From positions 138,812-202,811 of the forward strand of contig JAJVHU010000008.1 in NCBI GenBank assembly GCA_022072505.1: a stretch of DNA of 64,000 nucleotides. Reading direction: 5' to 3'. This DNA is from Phycisphaerae bacterium (GTDB lineage: Bacteria; Planctomycetota; Phycisphaerae; UBA1845). Of the stretch, positions 8,432 through 16,500 are shown one piece after another. Position 1 is the first letter of the stretch; each line of letters opens with the position of its first letter. Made by a program: the position numbers and the translations under genes. The notes under the pieces were generated by a model, which worked only from the letters and a program-made list of their open reading frames with translations, made no database searches and had not been told where the DNA came from.

Positions 8432-8923
8432 ATGTCTTCGCAGCCGTCACAACCGGTGCGCGTGCTTTTTCTCTGCACGGCCAACGCCTGCCGCTCGCAG
8501 ATGGCCGAGGCGATGCTGCATCATCTCGGCGGCGACCGCTTCGAGGCGCACAGCGCCGGTTCGCGCCCGGCGGGCTTCGTACATCCGTTGGCGATCGAGT
8601 CGCTGCACGCGCTGGGCGTCCCGATCCTTTTTGCCGAGTCAAAAAGCTGGGACCGCTACGAGGGGGAGCGTTTCGACGTTGTCATCACTCTTTGTGACGG
8701 CGCCGCAAAGGAGAATTGTCCCGCCTTTCCGGGGGCGCCTCTGACCGCGCACTGGGGGCTGCCCGACCCGGTGTTCCACGCGGGCTCGGACGAGGATCGC
8801 CGCGCCTACGCGTTGAGCGTCGCACGACGTCTGAAGGCGAAAGTCGACGGGCTTGCCGCGATGGATTGGAACGCGGATCGGAAATCCCTGAAACGCCAGC
8901 TTGATCGCCTGGGCGAGATATGA
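8432..8923 (+). CDS. arsC: Arsenate reductase (LMW-PTP family)
   Basis: Low-molecular-weight phosphatase-fold protein of 163 aa, probably a thioredoxin-coupled arsenate reductase. The P-loop C15-TANAC-R21 fits CX5R at the N-terminus. Two further cysteines, C88 and C96 (LCDGAAKENCP), sit where the ArsC redox relay is found, and HWGLPDP follows, as in ArsC rather than in tyrosine phosphatases. The C88-C96 spacing of eight is one longer than in the S. aureus and B. subtilis enzymes as I recall them. The stop overlaps the next start (ATGA), so the downstream unknown protein is probably co-translated. No arsR, arsB or acr3 is nearby, so a detoxification role is not supported by context. Confidence 0.85.
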   Translation: MSSQPSQPVRVLFLCTANACRSQMAEAMLHHLGGDRFEAHSAGSRPAGFVHPLAIESLHALGVPILFAESKSWDRYEGERFDVVITLCDGAAKENCPAFPGAPLTAHWGLPDPVFHAGSDEDRRAYALSVARRLKAKVDGLAAMDWNADRKSLKRQLDRLGEI

Positions 8924-9405
8924 GTCAAGCCGACGGTCCACCTGTTGGGTTCATCAATGCTTTGGATCGGACGACGGCCGACGTCGCGTTGCTGTCGGGG
9001 CTGGCGGCGCAGTTGCGCCGCCCGGGGAATCAGCGCGTCTGGATCGGAGGACACGACCGCAACGTGCGACGGCTGGTCGAGGCGGCGATGGAGGGAACCC
9101 CGCGCCCCGCGGACGGACCTTTGGATTGCGCCGTGGTGACGCCGCGTGATGCTGACGAAGCGGAGTACTTCGCCGCCAAGGCGGCGCGGCGCTTGCGGCC
9201 GACTGGCCTCATATATGTCTTCTGGACGGAGATCGTCGGGGCGCAGGCCAAGGTCGGCATCGATGTTGCAGCGCTCCGGACCTTCCTGAAGAACCTGGGG
9301 TTCGACGTTCAAGAAGCCTGGACCGCCCCTCCTCTTCATGGCGTTCGCGCGGCGCGGCGGGTTTCGGCGGCGCCGATCACGACGATCGGCGAGGGTTCGC
9401 ACTAG
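8920..9405 (+). CDS. Hypothetical protein coupled to arsC
   Basis: A 161-residue protein I do not recognise. The pattern is alternating: a strand-like RVWIGGH, then DCAVVTPRD, an Ala/Arg helix, and GLIYVFWTE followed by a helix and FLKNLGFDVQ. This resembles the second half of a Rossmann or methyltransferase-like fold, but no SAM or nucleotide motif is complete. It has no signal peptide and no membrane helix. Its ATG overlaps the arsC stop codon by four bases (ATGA), and the GNAT-deacetylase fusion gene starts 24 bases after its stop, so these three genes probably form one transcript. Confidence 0.6.
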   Translation: MSQADGPPVGFINALDRTTADVALLSGLAAQLRRPGNQRVWIGGHDRNVRRLVEAAMEGTPRPADGPLDCAVVTPRDADEAEYFAAKAARRLRPTGLIYVFWTEIVGAQAKVGIDVAALRTFLKNLGFDVQEAWTAPPLHGVRAARRVSAAPITTIGEGSH

Positions 9406-9429
9406 ATTGACGGGAGGATCGAGGACGCC

Positions 9430-11343
9430 ATGTTCAGGATTCGACGCGTATTTGATGCCGTCCTTCCCGTCGATCAACGGGCGATTGCCGCGGTGCAGGA
9501 CATCCTTCGGTCGCAATTCGCCGGAGTCAGCGAGCACGACATCGTGTCCATTCCGTCGAAACTCGCCGATCCCTTCAAGCATCAGTTCCGATCGTTGCTC
9601 TTCGTGGCGGACGATGACTCCGGAACGTTGCGCGGGTTCGCGTTGGTGTCGCACGATCCCGCCCTGCGGTTCCTTTACTTGCACTACATCGCGACGGGAA
9701 AGTCGCTGATGGGATCCGGCGTGGGGGGGGCGCTGTATGAGCGCGTACGGCAGGAAGCCCTGGGCCTGAGTTGCATCGGCGTGTTTTTCGAGTGCGCGCC
9801 TGACGATCCGGCGGAGGTCAGGGATCCGCCCGTGCTCAAAGCGAACGTCGCGCGGCTGCGGTTTTACGAACGTTTCGGCGTCCGCCCGCTGTGGAACAAT
9901 GAGTACGCCCTGAAAGTCAAACCGGACGATGCCGCGATGCCCTACCTTCTTTGCGACCCGCTGGGTCGCAAAGCGCCTCTGCGGCGGACCGTCGTCCGCC
10001 GCATCGTCCGCGCCTGCCTTGAACGCGTTTACCCGCAGTTGTGCCCGCCCGCTTACGTCGATCGCGTCGTTGCGTCGTTCAAGGATGACCCCGTCGCGCT
10101 GCGCCCGCCCAGGTACACCCGGGAGGCGCCGCCGGCCGCGCCGAGACAACCGCAGGACACGTCGCGATCCATCACGCTTGTGGTGAATGACTTGCACGAC
10201 ATTCACCACGTGCGCGAGCGCGGCTACGTCGAGTCCCCGGTGCGGATCCGGGCGATCCTCCGCGCGATCGAGCCCACGGGGTTGTTCCACCGCATCCCGC
10301 CGCGCGAGTTCAAAGAGTCGCACATCCGCGCCGTGCATGACGACGCCTTCGTGGACTACCTCAAGCGCGTCTGCCGGGTCGTCCCCAAAGGCAAGTCGGT
10401 TTACCCCTACGTCTTCCCGATCCGCAACGCCGCGCGCCCGCCGGTGGACCTGCCCGTGCGCGCCGGGTACTACTGCATCGACACCTTCACGCCGTTGAAC
10501 GAGAACGCCTTCCTCGCGGCCAAGCGCGCCGTGGATTGCTCGCTGACCGCCGCGGACGCCGTGCTTAAGGGATCCCGTCTGGCGTACGCCCTCGTTCGTC
10601 CGCCGGGGCATCATGCGGAGCGGCGCGCGTTCGGCGGGTTCTGTTATTTCAACAACAACGCGATCGCGGCGCACTATCTCAGTGCCCAAGGCCGCGTGGC
10701 GATTCTCGACATCGACTATCACCACGGCAACGGTCAGGAGGTCATCTTCGCCGAGCGCCGGGACGTGCTGACGATTTCGATCCACGGGCACCCGCGGTTG
10801 GCGTACCCTTATTTTTCAGGGTTCAAGGACGATCGCGGCGTCGGCGAGGGCGCGGGGTTCAACGTCAACTACCCGCTGCCCGAAAAGATCACGACGGAGC
10901 GCTATCGCCAGGCCCTGCAAAGCGCCCTGGGGCGGATCCGCCGGTTCAATCCGACCTTCCTGGTCGTCGCGCTCGGATACGACATCGGCAAAGGCGACCC
11001 GACCGGAACCTGGACGTTGACCGCGCGGGACTTTGAGCGAAACGGCGAAATGATCGGCGCCCTACGACTGCCCACCCTTGTAGTCCAGGAGGGCGGATAT
11101 CGCACCGTGACGCTCGGCGTCAACGCGCGGTCCTTCTTCAAGGGGCTGGCCGTCGCCGCATTCGAGCGCGGAATCTACGCGCGACTCAAGCCCGCCGGCG
11201 CCGGTCCGGCGAGCGCCGCGCAAAAGTCCGGGGTCGATGGGATTGTGGCTGGATCATCCGCTTCGCGGAAGCCGAAACCTGAACCGCCCGTCGATCATGA
11301 TGCCGGTCCCGTCGCGCCGCCGAAGAACCCTCCCGCAATTTGA
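9430..11343 (+). CDS. GNAT acetyltransferase-class II deacetylase fusion
   Basis: A 637-residue two-domain protein. Residues about 1-175 look like a GNAT N-acetyltransferase, with LLFVADDD and GFALVSHD strands, an acetyl-CoA loop GSGVGG at 95-100, and NVARLRFYERFGVRPL. Residues about 247-600 are a zinc deacetylase of the histone-deacetylase/acetylpolyamine-amidohydrolase family: H394-H395 in PPGHH, D429-H431-H432 in DIDYHHGNG, D518 in GYD, GDPTG just after it, and Y557 in EGGY. All expected zinc and catalytic residues appear present. The C-terminus is a low-complexity Pro/Lys/Ala tail. GGAGG precedes the ATG. Opposing acetylation and deacetylation activities in one chain is the notable point. 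Ornithine aminotransferase follows 49 bases on, which hints at polyamine chemistry; that is inference. Confidence 0.88.
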   Translation: MFRIRRVFDAVLPVDQRAIAAVQDILRSQFAGVSEHDIVSIPSKLADPFKHQFRSLLFVADDDSGTLRGFALVSHDPALRFLYLHYIATGKSLMGSGVGGALYERVRQEALGLSCIGVFFECAPDDPAEVRDPPVLKANVARLRFYERFGVRPLWNNEYALKVKPDDAAMPYLLCDPLGRKAPLRRTVVRRIVRACLERVYPQLCPPAYVDRVVASFKDDPVALRPPRYTREAPPAAPRQPQDTSRSITLVVNDLHDIHHVRERGYVESPVRIRAILRAIEPTGLFHRIPPREFKESHIRAVHDDAFVDYLKRVCRVVPKGKSVYPYVFPIRNAARPPVDLPVRAGYYCIDTFTPLNENAFLAAKRAVDCSLTAADAVLKGSRLAYALVRPPGHHAERRAFGGFCYFNNNAIAAHYLSAQGRVAILDIDYHHGNGQEVIFAERRDVLTISIHGHPRLAYPYFSGFKDDRGVGEGAGFNVNYPLPEKITTERYRQALQSALGRIRRFNPTFLVVALGYDIGKGDPTGTWTLTARDFERNGEMIGALRLPTLVVQEGGYRTVTLGVNARSFFKGLAVAAFERGIYARLKPAGAGPASAAQKSGVDGIVAGSSASRKPKPEPPVDHDAGPVAPPKNPPAI

Positions 11344-11392
11344 GGCGCGGCCTTACACCGACTAAACTCCGCCGCGAGAAACGGAATACGTC

Positions 11393-12655
11393 ATGAACTT
11401 GTCGTTTGACCGAACGAATCATCCGGTTGTCAACGTGGCCGCCGCCTTCGGCGAGGTGTCGCGCCGGCACGTCGAACTGAACGAGCGTTACGGCACGCAC
11501 AATTACAAACCCCTGCCCGTCGTGATCGCCGAGGGACGGGGATGCTGGGTGACCGACGTCGAGGGACGCCGCTATCTCGACATGCTCAGCGCGTATTCGG
11601 CGCTGAACTTCGGACACAATCACCCGGCGATCGTCGACGCCGTCAAGGCGCAGCTCGATCGCGTGACGGTCACCTCGCGGGCCTTTTTCAACGATCAGCT
11701 CGGCCCCTTCTTCAAGGAACTTGCCGAGCTGGCCGGGATGGACCGCGTCCTCCCGATGAACACCGGCGCCGAAGCCGTCGAGACCGCGATCAAAACCGCG
11801 CGGAAGTGGGCCTACCAGGTCAAGGGCGTCGCCCCCGACCGGGCGCGGATCATCGCCTTCGCCGGCAATTTCCACGGACGCACCACCACGATCATCAGCT
11901 TCAGCACCGACCCGCTCGCCACGACGAATTTCGGACCGCTCACTCCCGGTTTCGACGTCGTCCCCTACGGCGACCTCGCCGCGGTGGAGCGGGCGATCAC
12001 CGGCGACACGGCCGCCGTCCTCGTCGAGCCGATCCAGGGCGAAGCGGGAGTCGTGCTGCCGCCGCCGGGGTTCCTGACCGGCTTGCGCAAGCTCTGCACC
12101 GACCGCAACGTGCTGCTGATCTGCGACGAGATTCAAACCGGGCTGGGGCGCACGGGCCGGATGTTCGCGTTCGAGCATGAAGGGATCCGCCCCGACGTCA
12201 TCACCCTGGGCAAGGCCCTCGGCGGCGGGCTGATCCCCGTCTCCGCCGTCGTCGGCATCGACGCCGCGATGGGCGTCTTCAAACCCGGCGAACACGGCAG
12301 CACCTTCGGCGGCAACCCCCTCGCCGCCGCCGTCGGACGCAAGGCGATCGAACTCCTGCGCACCACCGACCTCGTCGAGCGCGCCCGGTCGCTCGGTGAA
12401 TACTTCCGCGAGCAACTCGCCGCGCTGCGCAGTCCGATCGTCCAGGAAATCCGCGGGCGCGGGCTGCTCATCGGCGTGCAGATCAAACCCGAGGCCGGTC
12501 CCGCGCGACCGAGGTGCGAAGCCCTCCTCCACGACGGCCTGCTCTGCAAGGACACCCAGAAACAGGTCATCCGCTTCGCCCCGCCGCTCATCATCGAGCG
12601 CGCCGAGATCGACTGGGCGCTGGAGCGCATCGCCGTGGTCCTGGTCGGACGCTGA
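11393..12655 (+). CDS. rocD: Ornithine aminotransferase
   Basis: Class III PLP aminotransferase converting ornithine and 2-oxoglutarate to glutamate semialdehyde and glutamate. Near the N-terminus YGTHNYKPLPVVI is characteristic of ornithine-oxo-acid transaminases. NTGAEAVETAIK and ICDEIQTGLGRTGRMFAFEH are the PLP-binding blocks, and K274 in TLGKALGGG is the Schiff-base lysine. STFGGNPLA follows as expected. Length is 420 aa. The gene follows the GNAT-deacetylase fusion on the same strand and may share its transcript. An array of ~103-bp repeats starts directly after the stop codon. Acetylornithine aminotransferase is the main alternative but fits the N-terminal motif less well. Confidence 0.9.
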   Translation: MNLSFDRTNHPVVNVAAAFGEVSRRHVELNERYGTHNYKPLPVVIAEGRGCWVTDVEGRRYLDMLSAYSALNFGHNHPAIVDAVKAQLDRVTVTSRAFFNDQLGPFFKELAELAGMDRVLPMNTGAEAVETAIKTARKWAYQVKGVAPDRARIIAFAGNFHGRTTTIISFSTDPLATTNFGPLTPGFDVVPYGDLAAVERAITGDTAAVLVEPIQGEAGVVLPPPGFLTGLRKLCTDRNVLLICDEIQTGLGRTGRMFAFEHEGIRPDVITLGKALGGGLIPVSAVVGIDAAMGVFKPGEHGSTFGGNPLAAAVGRKAIELLRTTDLVERARSLGEYFREQLAALRSPIVQEIRGRGLLIGVQIKPEAGPARPRCEALLHDGLLCKDTQKQVIRFAPPLIIERAEIDWALERIAVVLVGR

Positions 12656-12660
12656 TTCAC

Positions 12661-13160
12661 TTAAACGCGGTTGCAGAACCGAGCCGCGCGGCTTCAGCCC
12701 GCGCGAATTCCGCCGAGGATTCCAGCCGGCCGAGTCGGTGGGCGACCGTTTTGCAACCGCGCCTTGAACGGTATGTTAAACTCGAGCCGCGTGGCTTCAG
12801 CCCGCGCGAATTCCGCCGAGGATTCCAGCCGGCCGAGTCGGTGGGCGACCGTTATGAAACCGCGCCTTGAACGGTATGTTAAACCCGAGCCGCGCCCGTA
12901 AGGAAGCGTTCTTTTGCCGGTCCGCACCGGAGGTTTTGAAACCGCGCCTTGAACGGTATGTTAAAACCGAGCCGCGTGGCTTCAGCCCGCGCGAATTCCG
13001 CCGAGGATTCCAGCCGGCCGAGTCGATGGGCGACCGTTATGCAACCGCGCCTTGAACGGTATGTTAAAACCGAGCCGCGTGGCTTCAGCCCGCGCGAATT
13101 CCGCCGAGGATTCCAGCCGGCCGAGTCGGTGGGCGACCGTTTTGAAACCGCGTCTTAGCT
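12661..13160. repeat. ~103-bp tandem repeat array
   Basis: The motif GCCTTGAACGGTATGTTAAA occurs at 12761, 12864, 12946 and 13049, giving periods of 103, 82 and 103 bases. A degenerate copy lies at 12661, and a final truncated one near 13151. Each full unit carries GAGCCGCG[TC]GGCTTCAGCC and GAATTCCGCCGAGGATTCC. The 82-base unit differs because its middle is replaced by a different element (12885-12908 and following). Translating the array gives recurring Arg/Ser/Ala peptides and is unlikely to be real coding sequence. There are no variable spacers, so it is not a CRISPR. Confidence 0.9.
12885..12908. repeat. Dispersed repeat core within the 103-bp array
   Basis: These bases match 1613-1636 at 23 of 24 positions in the same orientation, and are the reverse complement of the unit core at 19473-19496. 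They replace the normal middle of one 103-bp unit, as if one repeat family had recombined into another. Confidence 0.75.
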
Positions 13161-13469
13161 CGACGTTTGCCGCGCCTGCACGGCAGAAGAAGCCTGCGTC
13201 AAGATCGTCCGCAAGCGCCCGAACCAGCAGAAGCTCATCCCCACGCGGGCATACGCCGGAACTGTAGCGAATGTTGAACCACCGTGACGGAGCGGACGGC
13301 GACCCTTCGGGAATTCCCCGGCGGGGCAGGATTTCACCGTTTGCAGGCCCGGTTTGCGCGAAGCCGGGATCCTCGGCCTGAATCCGCGAGGGGGCATGGT
13401 AAATTACGTTATATTTTTACGTTACGATGACTCTGCTACGACCCTTCTCGATGTTTGACTTGGCGCGGC

Positions 13470-13496
13470 TTGACAAGGCCGATCGGGTCGTTTAGA
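13470..13496 (+). promoter_or_regulatory. Possible sigma-70-like promoter
   Basis: TTGACA at 13470-13475 is followed, after a rather short 15-base spacer, by TTTAGA at 13491-13496, 34 bases before the ATG of the lectin gene. The -35 is perfect but the spacing is suboptimal, so this is tentative. Confidence 0.25.
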
Positions 13497-13530
13497 GAAC
13501 TCCGCCAACCACCATCAGGAGGCCGATTCC

Positions 13531-16500
13531 ATGATGTCAGCACGCCGCACGTGGGTTCATTCCTTTGCTGGATTGAGTTTCGCTCTGCTCCTGCCGCTTG
13601 CGGCATTTGCGTTCGAGGACTGGCGGTTCAACCCCGCCACAGGGCATTACTACCGACCCACCGAAAATCGCTACTTTGGGATCTCGGATGAAGCCTGCAC
13701 AGCCAACCGACCCGATTGGTTCGATGCTCAAGACGAAGCCGCGCGATTCGGAGGCCACCTCGTCACCATCGACGACGCCGAGGAGAACGACTGGCTTGTC
13801 TCGACATTCGGCGGCGAAGAGGAGTTCTGGATCGGGTATACTGATTTTGGAACGGAGAACCAACAGAATAACCGGCTCGGCTGGTACTGGATCAGCCGGG
13901 AGTGTCCCTCGTTCGAAAACTGGGGCAGCTCCGAACCTAACGATGGCCTTGGGCAACATTGTGGGGAAGATTCGGCACACCTGAACCACATTTGCTGTAC
14001 TAATGTGTGCGGCGGGAACCCCGGGTGTTGGAACGACCTGGGAAACGGGCGGTACACCAACCACGACGAGCCCTTGCGCGGAATCATTGAAGCCAAGGCG
14101 ATCTGCGCCCCATCTCCACCGTACTGTGCCTCGCGCGACGACGCCTCGCTGGTAAGCTGGTGGCGCGCCAATGGCGATGCGGACGATTTCACCGGACGAA
14201 ACCACGGGCGACTCAGCGGAAGCGTAGAATTCTCCCCGGGGCGCCAAGGATCGGCATTTCGGTTCGACTCCGACGACGACCGGGTCATCATCAATAGCTC
14301 GGAGAGTCTGAAGCCCTGCTGCGCCTTCACGGTGGAATTCTGGGTGAAAGCGAGTTCAATGCAGGATGGGGCGACGGATGGCTTGGTGCTGGTCGTCGAC
14401 AAGTCTCACGACGGCAACGAGCGGACTGGTTGGTTTTTTCAAGGAACACCCGCCCAAGATGCCCTCAACTTCGGCGTCTATACAGAGGGCGGGGACCACG
14501 GGGCTGGCCTTAACGGGTTTTTTGATGATCGTTGGCATCACATCGCGGCGACCTATGACGCCGAGGCTCCCGATCCCGACAAGCGCCTGCTGATCTTCTA
14601 CAAAGATGGAATCGAGGTCCACCGGAACGCCGCCCCGGGCCGCCTCAGACATAGTGACCGTCCGGTGAACCTTGGGTTCCACGACGGAGGGCGCGGCAAC
14701 TGTTGCGGGCGTTACTTTCGAGGGTTGATTGACGAGTTCAGCTTCTACGATCAGGCCTTGTCGCCCGAGCAGATTCGGGCCATCTTCCAAGCCGGGAGTT
14801 TCGGCAAATGCGCTGATTCATCGTGTGCGCCTCCTGAATTCTGCGCAGACCCGCTCGATGTGCTCGCGTGCGAGGGAACGGCTGCCTGGCTTTCCGCCGC
14901 GGGGGCCGGCGCGCTTCCGCTTGCCTACCAGTGGCAGAAGTACGACGTTTTAAAAGAAGTGTGGGAGGATGTGCCTGGAGCGACGAGCGGCCAGTTCTTG
15001 CTGAACCCCGTGCGAATGGATGACGCCGGAAACTACCGCGTTATTCTCTCCAACGACTGCGGCGGGCCTTTGACCAGCGAGGTCGCCGCGCTTACCATTG
15101 AACCCACAGCATCTTGCGATTGCAATGACAATGGTACGCGGGACGAGTGCGACATCATCAGCGGTCGTAGCGCAGACTGCGACTCCAGTGGTGTGCCGGA
15201 CGAGTGCGAACCCCTCGTTGTGGACGACATGACGCCGTTGCGAGGTCTGACAACCGCTCGTACCAGAGGCGGGTCGCCGATCGTCGTCACGGTGACGGGG
15301 CAGGGGTTCATTCCCGGCGAGACTACGGTCTACATCGGAGGCGTGGAAGCTCAGATCGAGGAGATTGCCCAGCAGGGTTGCACCGTTCGCGTGCGATTGC
15401 CGGTTCGTTCACCGGGGCCGGACTGCGCCGCTGGGAACGAAATACCGGCTCCGGTCTCGGTCGTCGTGGGGCTTCGAAGCGCTCATGCGCCTGCCGATTT
15501 CATCTACGAGATCAGCAAGATCGCGGTCAGGCCCGGTGATAGCGTGCAGGAGGCGATCGAGGACGCCCTTCCCGGCACATGCATCGTCGTCGCTGAAGGC
15601 GAGTATGCGGAGAACCTGGTTTTCGACGACGGCGTCCGTCAGATCACGCTTACAGCCGAAGATCCGTTACGTCTGAACACCCAGTTCGCCGCGGCGAGCA
15701 GCGGCCTTCCCACGGTGAGGTTTGATTCGACGGGCGCCGACACCATCCTGACCGGCTTTGAGATCGTGCTGGGGAACGGCGGCATCGTCATCTTAAACGC
15801 CTCCCCTTGGATTCTGGGAAATGCGATTCAGAAGAACGCCGCTTCCGGGGAGGGCGGAGGTATTCGCGTGGAGGGCGACGCCAGCGCCCCGCGCATCGAG
15901 TCCAGCATCATTTCGCGAAACACCTCCGGCGGCGGCGGAGGCGGGGTGGCGGTGCTCGACGGCACGGCCAGCGTCGTCGATTGCTCCATCTCGTCCAATC
16001 TTGCCGGGGGCGACGGCGGCGGCGTCCTTGCGCGATCGAGCCTGACCCTGCGAAACAGCCACATCCGCCGCAATCAGGCCGAACAGGGCGGCGGCGGCGT
16101 TTTTGCAAACGTCGCCGACGGCCTGGTGCTGGAGGGCAACGTCATTGAATTCAATCAGGCTTCCAGCGAGGGTGGCGGCCTCTACGTCGCGGGAAGCGGG
16201 ATCGAACCCATCTCCGGGAACTCTCTGGGCGGAAACGTCTCCGGGTCGTCCGGCGGCGGCGTGTACGTGGGAGGCGTGGACGCCGCGTTGATGCTCCGGG
16301 CCAACGAGATCACGGAGAACAGCAGCGAGGGGGATGGGGCCGGTGTGTGCCTTTCGGACGGCAACACCGCGATCCTGATTCTGAACCGCCTCGTCGCCAA
16401 TCGATCGTGCGGGGGCAGCGGCGCCGGCGTGTACGTACCGACGGGAACCGAGGCTGAAATACGCGCCAATCTCTTCGCCGGGAACGGCGGATTCGGCATC

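Larger units (their letters stand above)
12656..13530. other. Intergenic region dominated by tandem repeats
   Basis: No gene is supported in these 875 bases. The first ~500 are tandem repeats (described separately). The rest (13161-13530) contains an inverted motif around GCCCGGTTTGCGCGAAGCCGGG and an AT-richer stretch near 13400-13430 (TTACGTTATATTTTTACG) that may be regulatory for the lectin gene. Confidence 0.6.

Noticed and set aside
12671..13158. Short plus-strand frames giving repeated Arg/Ser/Ala peptides
   Set aside because: They are translations of the tandem repeats, with no start-site context or protein-like composition.
12661..13160. CRISPR-like periodic repeats
   Set aside because: Units are adjacent and near-identical along their whole length, with no unique spacers and no cas genes.
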